Made by a program: the position numbers and the translations under genes. 49,140 nucleotides of DNA from positions 1 to 49,140 of the forward strand of contig JAIXZV010000420.1 in NCBI GenBank assembly GCA_027489365.1, read 5' to 3'. The notes under the pieces are model-generated. The model had not been told where the DNA came from and searched no databases. It was given only the letters and a program-made list of their open reading frames with translations. Position 1 is the first letter of the stretch. Each line of letters begins with the position of its first letter. Below, piece by piece: positions 8,030-16,677 of the stretch. This stretch comes from Sphingomonadales bacterium. GTDB taxonomy: Bacteria > Pseudomonadota > Alphaproteobacteria > Sphingomonadales > Sphingomonadaceae.

Positions 8030-9649
8030 ATGCCGGGATCGCCCGCGACTCCGGCGCATCCGATGCGGCGGCGCGTGGGCTATTTCGCGATCGGCGTGCT
8101 GCTGGCGGTAGCGGGCGGTTTTCTGAACGGGCTGCTGCTCGCTAACCTGCCGCAGATTCAGGGCGCGCTCGGGCTGACGCCGGTCGAGGGTGGGTGGCTG
8201 ACGGCAGCCTATTCGATGACCAACGTCTGCATGAGCCTGTTGCTGATCAAATTCCGCCAGCAATTCGGCATCCAGCGCTTCACCCGTGCCACGCTCGCGG
8301 GGTTCCTCGCGCTCAACGTGACGCAGCTGTTCGTCCACGACTACACCTTCGAACTCGTCTTGCGCGCGGCAAGCGGGATCGTGGCGAGTGGCCTGTCGAC
8401 GCTCGCCTTGTTCTACATCATGCAAGCGATGCCGTCGGCCAAGCGGCTTGGTGGCTTCGTGCTGGGCGTCGGCTTCGGTCAGATCGCGACGCCGCTCGCC
8501 CGCGTCGTCTCGCCCTTCCTGCTCGGGCAGGGCGACATCGAGAATCTGTTTATCTTCGAACTCGGGCTGACGCTCGCCTGCCTCGGCAGCGTTGCGCTGT
8601 TGCGTCTGCCGCCGAGCGAGCGTGTCGAGGCGTTCGAGCCGCTCGATTTCCTCACCTTCGCACTGTTCGCGCCGGGCATGGCGCTGCTGTGTGCGGTGCT
8701 GGCGCAAGGGCGCATCATCTGGTGGAGTACGCCGTGGCTCGGCTGGGCGCTGGCCGGCGCGACGATCCTGATTTCGGCGGCCTTGCTGATTGAGCGCAAC
8801 CGCGCGAACCCGCTGCTCAACACGCGCTGGATCGGCAGTCGCGACGTGCTGCGTTTTGCGGTGGTGGCGGCGGCTATGCGTATCCTGCTGTCCGAACAGA
8901 GCTTCGGGGTGCTTGGCCTGTTCACCGTCGTGGGCATGTCGAACGATCAGTTGGTCGGCTATTACGCGCTGCTGACGGGCGCTTCGGTCGCCGGGCTGGT
9001 GATCAGTATCGTTTTGCTCAACCCGCTCGATTTGATCCGTCCAGTGATCTTCGCGACCGCGCTGATCGTGGTCGGGGCGCTGATCGATGCGCACGCGAAC
9101 AATCTCACCCGGCCGGAGAATCTCTATTTCAGCCAGGCGCTGATCGCTTTTGCCGCAATCTACTTCCTCGGCCCGACGATGATGATCGGACTGGTGCGCG
9201 CGCTCGCCAAGGGGCCGAGCCATATCATCAGCTTCTCGGCGGTGTTCTCGATTTCGCAGACGCTGGGTGGTTTGGGTGGCGCGGCATTCCTCGGCAGCTT
9301 CCAGATCCTGCGCGAGAAATTCCATTCCAACGCGCTGTCGCAATCGCTGGTGCTGAGCGATCCGCTGGTGGCGACGCGGGTGCAGCAGCTCGGCGGCGCC
9401 TATGCCCGCGCGCTGGGCGATCCGGTCCAGCGCCAGACACAAGGGATCACGCTGCTCGGCCAGCAAGTCGCGCGCGAGGCGAACATCCTCGCCTTCAACG
9501 ACGTGTTCCTGCTGATCGCAGCGCTCGCCGTGTTCGTCTTCGTCTGGCTGACGGCACGGTGGGGCTGGCACAAATATCGCGGCATTAATCCACTCGCCGG
9601 TGAACTGGCGGCACTCCAGAAAATGATGACACAAAGGCAAGCACAATGA
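8030..9649 (+). CDS. MFS drug efflux transporter (EmrB/DHA2-like)
   Basis: Polytopic inner-membrane transporter of about 539 aa with many hydrophobic segments from residue 15 on (VGYFAIGVLLAVAGGFLNGL onward), consistent with a 14-helix proton-driven exporter. The track start is a TTG at 7946; I prefer ATG 8030 (MPGSPATPAHP) because the first helix follows shortly, although its ribosome-binding site is weak. It is the first gene of a three-gene operon with a HlyD-type adaptor and a NodT-type outer-membrane channel, overlapping the adaptor by four bases (ATGA). This gives a complete tripartite pump across both membranes. The exported compound is not predictable from sequence. Confidence 0.88.
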   Translation: MPGSPATPAHPMRRRVGYFAIGVLLAVAGGFLNGLLLANLPQIQGALGLTPVEGGWLTAAYSMTNVCMSLLLIKFRQQFGIQRFTRATLAGFLALNVTQLFVHDYTFELVLRAASGIVASGLSTLALFYIMQAMPSAKRLGGFVLGVGFGQIATPLARVVSPFLLGQGDIENLFIFELGLTLACLGSVALLRLPPSERVEAFEPLDFLTFALFAPGMALLCAVLAQGRIIWWSTPWLGWALAGATILISAALLIERNRANPLLNTRWIGSRDVLRFAVVAAAMRILLSEQSFGVLGLFTVVGMSNDQLVGYYALLTGASVAGLVISIVLLNPLDLIRPVIFATALIVVGALIDAHANNLTRPENLYFSQALIAFAAIYFLGPTMMIGLVRALAKGPSHIISFSAVFSISQTLGGLGGAAFLGSFQILREKFHSNALSQSLVLSDPLVATRVQQLGGAYARALGDPVQRQTQGITLLGQQVAREANILAFNDVFLLIAALAVFVFVWLTARWGWHKYRGINPLAGELAALQKMMTQRQAQ

Positions 9650-10836
9650 CCGAAGACGGGCGCCCCGTGGCGCGGGATAGCGAGATGTCGGACCCCGAGG
9701 CGCGGCTCGACGATCCGGTCGAGACGCAGACCGGGCCCGGTGCCGCAAGTGCCGCGCCGATGGCCGACGCCGAGCCAGCGCGGCGTGGCTGGGCACCGCC
9801 GCGCGGTGGGCGCGGCGCGACGCTGGGCTTTATCGCGCTGGCGGTGATCGGCGTGTTGTTGATCCTCTATGCGTGGCGTCTGCCGCCGTTCACCTCCGCG
9901 ATCGAAGCGACCGAAAATGCCTATGTCCGCGGGCAGACGACGATCATCGCGCCGCAAGTGAATGGCTATGTCGCGCAAGTGCTGGTGCAGGATTTCGACA
10001 CGGTTCGCGCGGGCCAGGTGATCGCGCGGATCGACGATCGGATCTATCGCCAGCGCGTCGAACAGGCGATCGCGGCGCGTGCCGGGCAGATCGCGACGCT
10101 CGCCAATGCCGACCAGAGCCAGCGTTCGAGCGAAGCGACGCTCGGCGGGCAATCGGCCGCCGTGCTCAACGCCCGCGCGCAGTTGCAACGCGCGCAGGCC
10201 GACATGGGGCGCGTCGATGATCTGGTGAAGGAAGGGTCGGTATCGCTGCGCGAACGCGACCAGACGCTCGCCGCGCTGCGCCAGGCCGAAGCGGCGGTGT
10301 TGCAGGCGCAGGCGCAGCGCAGTGTCGCCGCCGAACAGGTGCGTACCGTAAAGGTCGGGCGCGGCGGGTTGAAGGCGGCGGTGTCGGGTGGCGACGCGGC
10401 GGTGCGGCTCGCACAGATCGATCTGGCCAATACCGTGATCCGCGCGCCGCAGGACGGGCGGCTGGGTGAGGTCGGGGTTCGGCTCGGCCAATATGTCATG
10501 GCGGGCACCCAATTAACCACGCTGGTCCCGCCGAAGGTGTGGGTCTCGGCCAATTTCAAGGAAGCGCAGACCGCGCTGATCCGGCCTGGCCAGCGCGCCA
10601 CGGTTCAGGTCGATGCGCTCGGCGGGGCGGAGTTGCGCGGTACGGTCGAGCGGCTGTCGCCCGCTGCGGGCAGCGAGTTTTCGGTCATTCGCCCCGACAA
10701 TGCCACCGGCAATTTCGTCAAGGTGGCGCAGCGGATCACCGTGCGGATCGCGCTCGATCCGCGCGATCCGATGTATCAGCGGCTCAGCCCCGGCATGTCG
10801 GTCGAGGCGCGCGTCGATACGGGGGCGCGCCGATGA
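9646..10836 (+). CDS. HlyD/EmrA-type membrane fusion protein
   Basis: Periplasmic adaptor of 396 aa. It has a single transmembrane anchor (LGFIALAVIGVLLILYAW, about residues 62-79), then a biotinyl-lipoyl-like half (ATENAYVRGQTTIIAPQVNG, VQDFDTVRAGQVIARID), a helical hairpin of about 110 residues rich in Ala/Gln, and a beta-barrel region (VIRAPQDGRLGEVGVRLGQY). This order is typical of EmrA. The N-terminal 60 residues are hydrophilic and cytoplasmic. It overlaps the transporter gene upstream and the outer-membrane gene downstream by four bases each, so the three products are probably made in balanced amounts. Confidence 0.93.
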   Translation: MTEDGRPVARDSEMSDPEARLDDPVETQTGPGAASAAPMADAEPARRGWAPPRGGRGATLGFIALAVIGVLLILYAWRLPPFTSAIEATENAYVRGQTTIIAPQVNGYVAQVLVQDFDTVRAGQVIARIDDRIYRQRVEQAIAARAGQIATLANADQSQRSSEATLGGQSAAVLNARAQLQRAQADMGRVDDLVKEGSVSLRERDQTLAALRQAEAAVLQAQAQRSVAAEQVRTVKVGRGGLKAAVSGGDAAVRLAQIDLANTVIRAPQDGRLGEVGVRLGQYVMAGTQLTTLVPPKVWVSANFKEAQTALIRPGQRATVQVDALGGAELRGTVERLSPAAGSEFSVIRPDNATGNFVKVAQRITVRIALDPRDPMYQRLSPGMSVEARVDTGARR

Positions 10837-12206
10837 GACCGTCGCGGATCGCAACGGCGGGCGCGATCGCGCTCGTGCTGACCGGATGCGTGCCGGGTCA
10901 GACGCCGCGGCCGGAGGCGGCGCGGGTGGTGCCGCCATCGGGGTGGCGGACACCTCTCGCGGCCACCGTGCCGTTGAAGGCGCAATGGTGGCGCGATTTC
11001 GGCGATCCCGCGCTCAACGATCTGGTTGCCGCCGCGCTCGCTGGCAATCCCGACATCGCCACCGCTGCCGCCCGCGTGCGCGAGGCGCGGGCGCAGGAGG
11101 CACTCGCACGCGCGCAGCTCTTTCCGTCGCTCGATCTGGGGGCGGGCGGCAGCTATGCCCGCAGCGTCAGCGCGTTTGGAACGCCCGTGACGAGCGCGGG
11201 TGTCCAGCCGGTCTTTCAGGCGGCGTATGAAGTCGATCTGTTCGGGCGGATCGACAAGCAGATCAGCGCGGCCCGACTCAACACCAGCGCGCTCGATGCG
11301 GCGCGCGATGCCGCGCGGCTGAGCGTGACGGCTGCGACGGTGTCGGGCTATCTGACATTGCTCGGTCTCGGCGCGCGGTTGCAGGTTGTGCGCGAGACGA
11401 TCACGTCGCGTGCGGAGGCGCTGCGCATCGCCCGTTCGCGCGCGCGCGTCGGCTATACGTCCGAACTCGAATTGCGGCAGGCCGAGGCGGAATATCAGGC
11501 GACGGTGGTGATCCAGCCGCAAGTGCAATTGGCGATCGCGCGGCAGGAAAATGCGCTAAGCGCACTCGTCGGCCGCACGCCCGGTCCGATCCCGCGCGGT
11601 GCAACGCTGGATCGGCTGGCGACGCCGGGCGTGCCGACCGGCTTGCCGTCGGAGCTGCTGCGGCGGCGGCCCGACATTGCGCAGGCCGAACGTACGCTGG
11701 CCGCCTCCGACGCGACGATCGCGGCGGCGCGCGCGCAATATCTGCCGAGCCTGCGCCTGACCGGGACGGGCGGGGCGGCGCTGTCCACCGCGCTCGCCAA
11801 TCCGCTGACGATCTGGTCGGTCGGAGCGAGCGTGCTCGCGCCGATCTTCCAGGGCGGGCGGTTGCGCGCCAATGTCGATGCGGCGACGGCGCGGCGCGAT
11901 CAGGCCGCGTTCGGCTACCAGCGCGTCGCGCTGCAGGCGTTCCGCGAGACCGAGGATGCGCTCGTCGCGATCGACCGGCTGCGCGAACAGGAGCGCGTGC
12001 TGGCGGCGCAGCGCGTGGCGGTGGCGGAGACCTTGCGCCACGCGACCAACCGCTATCGCGCCGGGTACAGCCCCTATCTCGAACAGCTCGACGCGCAGCG
12101 CGCGCTGCTGTCGGTCGATCTGTCGCGCGTGCAATTGCGCACCGATCTGCTGGGCGCGCGCGTCGCGTTGTTCCAGGCATTGGGCGGCGGCTGGCAGCCG
12201 ACGTAA
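10833..12206 (+). CDS. NodT-family outer-membrane efflux lipoprotein
   Basis: TolC-like outer-membrane channel of 457 aa. The start is ATG 10833 (MRPSRIATAG), overlapping the adaptor stop; the longer track ORF reads through the adaptor gene in another frame. A lipoprotein signal peptide ends in the lipobox LTGC (ALVLTGC, Cys about residue 23). Two OEP repeats follow, with landmarks WWRDFGDPALNDLV, AYEVDLFGRI and LLRRRPDIAQAERTL, all usual for the family. It completes the tripartite pump. Confidence 0.94.
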   Translation: MRPSRIATAGAIALVLTGCVPGQTPRPEAARVVPPSGWRTPLAATVPLKAQWWRDFGDPALNDLVAAALAGNPDIATAAARVREARAQEALARAQLFPSLDLGAGGSYARSVSAFGTPVTSAGVQPVFQAAYEVDLFGRIDKQISAARLNTSALDAARDAARLSVTAATVSGYLTLLGLGARLQVVRETITSRAEALRIARSRARVGYTSELELRQAEAEYQATVVIQPQVQLAIARQENALSALVGRTPGPIPRGATLDRLATPGVPTGLPSELLRRRPDIAQAERTLAASDATIAAARAQYLPSLRLTGTGGAALSTALANPLTIWSVGASVLAPIFQGGRLRANVDAATARRDQAAFGYQRVALQAFRETEDALVAIDRLREQERVLAAQRVAVAETLRHATNRYRAGYSPYLEQLDAQRALLSVDLSRVQLRTDLLGARVALFQALGGGWQPT

Positions 12207-12262
12207 GCCGACCGGCGCGTTAGCCCTTGCCCCTTGCCCCTGCGATCGTACATGCGGGCGGG

Positions 12263-13714
12263 ATGACGTTTCAGGTCGACATGGGGCTCGACGGCGCGGG
12301 TCAGTCCGTGCCGATCGATCTGGAGGAATTGCTGGCGACGCGGTTGCTTGTCCAGGGCAATTCCGGCTCGGGAAAATCGCATCTTTTGAGGCGCTTGCTG
12401 GAACGCAGCGCGGCGCAGGTGCAGCAAATCATCATCGATCCGGAGGGCGACTTCGTCACTTTGGGCGACGCGTACGGGCATATCGCGATTTCGGCATCGG
12501 AATATTCGATCGCCGAAGTTGCAAAGTTTGCCGCGAGAATCCGGGAACATCGTACCTCCGTAGTTCTGGATTTGGAGGGGCTGGAGATGGAGGGGCAGAT
12601 GCGCTGCGCCGCCGCCTTCCTGTCCGCTTTGTTCGATGCGCCGCGCGAACATTGGTTCCCCGCGCTGGTCGTGGTGGACGAAGCGCAGGTCTTCGCGCCG
12701 TCGCAGGGGGCGGAGGTGACTGAAGAGGTGCGGCGCGCGTCTTTGGGCGCGATGACCAACCTCATGTGCCGCGGGCGGAAACGCGGGCTCGCCGGGATCA
12801 TCGCGACGCAGCGCCTCGCCAAGCTCGCGAAGAATGTCGCGGCCGAGGCGTCGAATTTCCTGATGGGCCGCACCTTCCTCGACATCGACATGGCGCGCGC
12901 GGCCGATCTGCTCGGCATGGAACGGCGCCAGGCCGAGCAAATCCGCGATCTCGCACGCGGCACCTTCCTCGCGCTCGGCCCGGCGGTCTCGCGGCGTCCG
13001 GTGGCGATCCGGATCGGCGCGGTCGAGACGGGATCGCGCGGCGGCGGCCCGACGCTGACGCCGCTGCCGCAACAGCCGGCCGGCGAAATGCGGCAATTCC
13101 TGTTCGCCGAGATGGAGGAGCCGGTGCGCCCGCCGCCACCGCCCCCACGCCCGCCGCGCGCGGAACAGGTGCTCGACCGGATCGAGACGGTGGCGGAACC
13201 CGATCGCGCGCCCGCCGAGCCACGCTATGACGCCGCGCAACTGGCGCAGATCATCGGCGACGTGCTCCACGCGATCGTCGCCGATCCCGACGCGGCATCG
13301 CGCCCGGCGTCGATGCTGTATCAGGATTTCCAGGTGCGCTGCCGGATGGTCGGGGTGACCCCCGCGCCGCTCGACCCGTCGGCTTTCTCGCGGCGGCTGG
13401 CGGCGGCGCGCGCCGGGATTTTCGACGGGCTCGACGACGAATGGGCCGAGGTGATCGCGGTGGCGGACGATTTGCCCGACGAGATGCTCGGCTGCTTTCT
13501 GCTCGTCGCCCGCGCCGCACGTGAGGGCGCGCCGTGCCCGAGCGACGAGGACCTGGCGCGCACGTACGGCACCAGCTCGCTCGGCCGCGCGCGGCGCGTG
13601 CTGGGCTATATCGAGGGCCGCGGGCTGCTCGTCACGCGGATTGATCTGGCGGGGAAGCGCTCGGTCACCGTGCCTGCGCTGGGGTGGACGACGGCGTCGG
13701 CCGACGCGGGGTAA
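12263..13714 (+). CDS. HerA/DUF87-like P-loop ATPase
   Basis: ATP-binding protein of 483 aa. Walker A is GNSGSGKS near residue 33 and Walker B ALVVVDEAQVF near residue 150; the segment between and after (TNLMCRGRKRGLAGIIATQR) is typical of HerA/FtsK-related DUF87 proteins. A proline-rich linker (RPPPPPPRPPRAEQ) near residue 295 separates the motor from a C-terminal helical region. I moved the start to ATG 12263 (MTFQVDMGLDG), preceded by GCGGGCGGG, since the first 12 track residues look non-coding. No NurA-like nuclease neighbours it, so a HerA-NurA end-resection role is not supported; precise function is unknown. Confidence 0.8.
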   Translation: MTFQVDMGLDGAGQSVPIDLEELLATRLLVQGNSGSGKSHLLRRLLERSAAQVQQIIIDPEGDFVTLGDAYGHIAISASEYSIAEVAKFAARIREHRTSVVLDLEGLEMEGQMRCAAAFLSALFDAPREHWFPALVVVDEAQVFAPSQGAEVTEEVRRASLGAMTNLMCRGRKRGLAGIIATQRLAKLAKNVAAEASNFLMGRTFLDIDMARAADLLGMERRQAEQIRDLARGTFLALGPAVSRRPVAIRIGAVETGSRGGGPTLTPLPQQPAGEMRQFLFAEMEEPVRPPPPPPRPPRAEQVLDRIETVAEPDRAPAEPRYDAAQLAQIIGDVLHAIVADPDAASRPASMLYQDFQVRCRMVGVTPAPLDPSAFSRRLAAARAGIFDGLDDEWAEVIAVADDLPDEMLGCFLLVARAAREGAPCPSDEDLARTYGTSSLGRARRVLGYIEGRGLLVTRIDLAGKRSVTVPALGWTTASADAG

Positions 13715-13789
13715 CGTGAACAAAAGGTCACGAACGCTTCATCCCGTCTCTGTTGCAGCGCGGCACGGCCCGTCCTAGGCAAGCCATCG

Positions 13790-14524
13790 ATGAGCGCCGA
13801 GTCCTATAGTTCCGCATCGGACCGGTCGCGCTGGCGCGGTATCCTCTTCGCGCTGGTGATCGAGGGGCTGATTCTGCTGCTGCTGACGACGCTCGGCAGT
13901 GGCATTTTCACGAAGGTCGAGAAACAGCCGAAGCTGACGACCTTCGACGTCCGCCCGATCGGCCCGCCGATCGCCAAGGAAGCGCAAAAGGCCAAGGTCG
14001 CGAGCAAGCGCAACCCGGTGAAGACCGCGTCGGCCGCACCACCCCCGCCGATCGCCCCGCCGCCGTCGCCGGTGAAGGCCCCGCCGACCAAGCTGATTCA
14101 GCTCAGCCCGGAGGATTATGCCGCGTCCGACATCGGCAAGATGCCGTCGGCGCAGGGCGATGGCGCGGGGCAGGACAGCGGCCGCGACAGCGTCGCAGCG
14201 TACGGGCCGGGGCAGGGGCCGGGGGGTGGCGCGCTCTACAATGCCGAATGGTATCGCGAGCCGCGCGATGCCGAACTGGCCCCGTATTTGAAGGAATATA
14301 GCAAGGGGACGGGCTGGGCGCTGATCGCGTGCAAGACCGCGCCCGATATGCGCGTCGAGAATTGCCGCTCGATCGACGAATCCCCGCCGGGCGGGGGCTT
14401 GGCGCGCGCGCTGCGGCTGGCGGCGTGGCAATTCCGCGTGCGCCCGCCACGCGTTGGGGGGAAACCGATGATCGGGGCGTGGGTGCGGATCCGGTTTGAT
14501 TTGACGGTTGGGTTTACGAAGTAG
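13790..14524 (+). CDS. Membrane-anchored proline-rich protein (TonB-like layout)
   Basis: A 244-aa protein with one transmembrane helix ([20 protein letters not shown], residues about 16-36), a basic and proline-rich periplasmic stretch ([18 protein letters not shown]), a glycine-rich linker and a compact C-terminal domain ending [13 protein letters not shown]. The architecture is TonB-like, but I do not see a clear TonB C-terminal domain, so function is unassigned. The last 211 bases are duplicated at 15330-15541 on the far side of a toxin-antitoxin module, with about 11 differences, so this gene's end has been involved in a recombination event. Confidence 0.7.
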   Translation: MSAESYSSASDRSRWRGILFALVIEGLILLLLTTLGSGIFTKVEKQPKLTTFDVRPIGPPIAKEAQKAKVASKRNPVKTASAAPPPPIAPPPSPVKAPPTKLIQLSPEDYAASDIGKMPSAQGDGAGQDSGRDSVAAYGPGQGPGGGALYNAEWYREPRDAELAPYLKEYSKGTGWALIACKTAPDMRVENCRSIDESPPGGGLARALRLAAWQFRVRPPRVGGKPMIGAWVRIRFDLTVGFTK

Positions 14525-14590
14525 ATTTCTCGTTTCGTATTTGAAACGGTGCGAGACACGCGTGCGGCGACCACCATTTTGCTTGCACTC

Positions 14591-14609
14591 TATGCGGCAT
14601 TGCCGCATA
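14591..14609. promoter_or_regulatory. 19-bp perfect palindrome, candidate antitoxin operator
   Basis: TATGCGGCA-T-TGCCGCATA is a perfect inverted repeat with 9-bp arms and a one-base centre, ending nine bases before the proposed GTG start of the toxin. Toxin-antitoxin operons are normally repressed by their antitoxin at such sites. Its presence argues against using the ATG inside it (14592) as the toxin start. Confidence 0.6.
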
Positions 14610-14618
14610 TTCACGAGC

Positions 14619-14951
14619 GTGCAGGCGATCATCGAAACCCACACCTATCTCGCCGATGCCAAGGCCGCTGGCATGTCGGAAGAGGAGTGCGATGATGTGA
14701 AAACCATGATCGCCACAAACCCTTTACTCGGGACACCGATCGCGGGCGGGGCGCGCAAGCTTCGGGTTGCAGGTCGCGGCAAGGGTAAGTCGGGCGGTTA
14801 TCGGGTCGTCTATTTCTTTGGCGGCGGCGATATCCCGATCTTCCTGCTCACCGTGTTTGGCAAAGGCGAAAAGGACAATCTGACCAAGGCAGAACAGAAT
14901 GCGCTCGCGGGGGTTGGAGACCGGTTGCGCGTATCATTGACCAAGAGGTGA
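14619..14951 (+). CDS. higB: RelE/HigB-like type II toxin
   Basis: A 110-aa toxin of the RelE/HigB-2 type, which cleaves mRNA at the ribosome. The core reads [20 protein letters not shown] at the N-terminus, then [20 protein letters not shown] with the basic residues expected of this family, then [19 protein letters not shown]. The track extends the ORF upstream to 14508, into the preceding gene; I use GTG 14619, where family similarity begins and just after a palindromic operator candidate. The HTH antitoxin gene follows after 22 bp, so toxin precedes antitoxin, as in HigBA systems. The module sits between two copies of a neighbouring gene's 3' end, a sign of transfer. Confidence 0.85.
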   Translation: MQAIIETHTYLADAKAAGMSEEECDDVKTMIATNPLLGTPIAGGARKLRVAGRGKGKSGGYRVVYFFGGGDIPIFLLTVFGKGEKDNLTKAEQNALAGVGDRLRVSLTKR

Positions 14952-14973
14952 AAGCCACGGAGGGCTGGATATT

Positions 14974-15261
14974 ATGAAGAGCGCATTTGACAAGATCATG
15001 GGCGGGCTGGATGATGCCGTTGCCTATGCCGAAGGGGACCATCGTCGCGGGCGCGTTGCCACCGTGGATGTAAAGGCCGTTCGTGCCGCGACCAAACTCA
15101 GCCAGAGCAAGTTTGCCGATACCTATCGCTTAAGCGTCGCGACCGTTCAGGACTGGGAGCAGGGACGACGCGCCCCGGACCGCAGCTCGGTCACGCTTTT
15201 GCGGATGATCGAGGCGGATCCGGCTGGTGTGCAGCGGATTATGGCGAAGATACCAGCGTGA
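14974..15261 (+). CDS. higA: HigA-like XRE-type antitoxin
   Basis: A 95-aa DNA-binding antitoxin. The helix-turn-helix covers about residues 33-85: VRAATKLSQSKFADTYRLSV followed by ATVQDWEQGRRAPDRSS, the canonical pattern of NadS/HigA-2 antitoxins paired with this toxin type. GGAGG is 10-11 bases upstream of the ATG. It would neutralise the toxin and repress the operon, probably through the palindrome at 14591. Confidence 0.87.
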   Translation: MKSAFDKIMGGLDDAVAYAEGDHRRGRVATVDVKAVRAATKLSQSKFADTYRLSVATVQDWEQGRRAPDRSSVTLLRMIEADPAGVQRIMAKIPA

Positions 15262-15708
15262 GCGCCGGCCAGGCAAAGGCCGGACTTTCGTGAAGCCTCG
15301 GACTCGTACCAGAGACGAGCCATTGCACTCTGGGCGCTGATCGCGTGCAAGACCGCGCCCGATTTCCGCGTCGAGAATTGCCGCTCTATCGAGGAATCGC
15401 CGCCGGGCGGCGGCTTGGCGCGCGCGCTGCGGCTGGCGGCGTGGCAATTCCGCGTGCGCCCGCCGCGCGTTGGGGGGGAAGCCGATGATCGGGGCGTGGT
15501 TGCGGATTCGGTTTGATTTGACGGTTGGGTTTACGAAGTAGGTTTGGAGCGCAATCGAAACCAAATTTGTGAAAGGAAAGCCGAGACCATTACGGAGCGG
15601 CCCACAAGGGCGACCGTTTCACTATCAGGAAGTTTCGGGCACGGCATGTAGGCTCTTCCGCCGAGTTTCAACCATCCGCGCTAGGGGCCAATTTCCGAAC
15701 TGGCACAA
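15262..15708. other. 447-bp gap between antitoxin and retron RT
   Basis: The left half holds the duplicated gene end described separately (15330-15541). The remainder is 3'-flanking DNA of the minus-strand reverse transcriptase. The 68-aa plus-strand ORF at 15569 overlaps the RT and has no recognisable features. I see no clear terminator. Confidence 0.6.
15330..15541 (+). pseudogene. Frameshifted duplicate of the 3' end of the gene at 13790-14524
   Basis: From CTGGGCGCTGATCGCG to the TAG stop this segment repeats 14314-14524 with about 11 differences, roughly 95 percent identity by my count. A run of seven G (six in the intact copy) shifts the frame, so the end would no longer read [13 protein letters not shown]. 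There is no start and no promoter. The toxin-antitoxin genes lie between the two copies, which therefore act as long direct repeats. Either the module arrived with its own version of the gene end, or a tandem duplication was later filled. Confidence 0.85.
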
Positions 15709-16677
15709 TCAAGCTGCAAGTGTCGCGACATTCACTTTCACGGAAGGAGTTCCAAGCTTGGAGGCGCGCCACTGATTGTGGTGAAACTCGGCTTGCACGC
15801 GACAGCGCGGGTCGATCTGCGTCGCTTCATAGAGACGAGAGACGAGTGGTGGATACAGCTTTAGCCTATCCTCGCGGACCACGCACATTTTCAACTCGCG
15901 GGTTGCCGCGCGAATTTTCTGCCATCGGCTGAAGGGAAGTCCGATACCCAACGACCCAACGATCACGCCAGTGACCACCTTCGCGTCGTGAGGCGCGAAA
16001 CGGTGATCCTTGTGCGCGCGGAGACCCGCGCGGAAAATCAACGTCCTCGCCTCGTGCAACACGCGATTTGTTGCGCCAGGACCAGACATTGTGATGTCAT
16101 CAACATAGCATGTCATCGTCAGATTATGCCGACCCGCCAGCGCGGCCAAATCATCGAACAATTCCTGAAAAGCGTAATAGGAGACGATCGGACTTGCAGC
16201 GCTTCCCGTAGCCAGATGCCCGCGGAAGCAAATCAATTTTGCCAACAGACCGGCAACGTCGGCAGAACAATTCATCCGGTCTCGGAAAAAATGCATTACC
16301 TTATGTTGTGGAACTGACTGATAGAACTTTGCAATATCAAGCTTTATAAGAGAACCGTTTCCGACGTGAGCCTTAGCATTCGTCAGATATGATCGCCCCT
16401 TCAGCGCGGAATGAAGATATGGCGGAGCATCGATTCTTGATAGGTACTTATGGATCTGACGATGCAAGCTCTGCAGTGCGGGATTAGGCTCTTGAATTTC
16501 TCGCCCAGTTTTTGGATGATTGTAAACACGATAACCACCATCCGCCGCTAACTGGCGGAGCTTGCTCAAGTCCCAGCCGAGACGCTTTGCCAAGGCATGT
16601 GGCGATCTAAACCCGTACAGGTGGCACCTGTCCAAGGGTATGCGCTCAATCGCTTTTGCGGGCTTCACGCTCATCAT
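15709..16677 (-). CDS. Retron-type reverse transcriptase
   Basis: A 322-aa reverse transcriptase, the normal size for retron enzymes. Motifs in order: SALKGRSYLTNAKAH, containing the retron hallmark NAxxH; motif A LIKLDIAKFYQSV; motif B LATGSAASPIVS; the catalytic motif C CYVDDITMS; and the second hallmark VTG in KVVTGVIVG. There is no maturase or integrase domain, and motif B lacks the SQ of diversity-generating RTs. Retron enzymes copy part of a structured RNA (msr-msd) into branched msDNA. The first track codon is GTG; ATG 16677 or 16674 follow an AAGG. The gene overlaps the end of the upstream XRE gene by about 30 bases, so they are co-translated. Codon use and base composition look more AT-rich than neighbouring genes, suggesting transfer. 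Confidence 0.93.
   Translation of the reverse strand: MMSVKPAKAIERIPLDRCHLYGFRSPHALAKRLGWDLSKLRQLAADGGYRVYNHPKTGREIQEPNPALQSLHRQIHKYLSRIDAPPYLHSALKGRSYLTNAKAHVGNGSLIKLDIAKFYQSVPQHKVMHFFRDRMNCSADVAGLLAKLICFRGHLATGSAASPIVSYYAFQELFDDLAALAGRHNLTMTCYVDDITMSGPGATNRVLHEARTLIFRAGLRAHKDHRFAPHDAKVVTGVIVGSLGIGLPFSRWQKIRAATRELKMCVVREDRLKLYPPLVSRLYEATQIDPRCRVQAEFHHNQWRASKLGTPSVKVNVATLAA

Noticed and set aside
7949-9796. 615-aa minus-strand ORF antisense to the MFS transporter
   Set aside because: Arg/Gln/His-rich shadow without motifs; the plus strand encodes a clear transporter overlapping the next operon gene by four bases.
12263-13714. HerA-NurA style defence or end-resection operon
   Set aside because: The ATPase is HerA-like, but no NurA, nuclease or other defence gene is adjacent; downstream is a TonB-like membrane protein.
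15569-15775. 68-aa plus-strand ORF next to the duplicated gene end
   Set aside because: No ribosome-binding site or family features, and it overlaps the retron RT on the other strand.
15709-16677. Group II intron maturase or diversity-generating retroelement as explanation for the RT
   Set aside because: No maturase or HNH domain, length about 320 aa, NAxxH and VTG present, motif B lacks the SQ signature, and no template/variable repeat pair is seen nearby.
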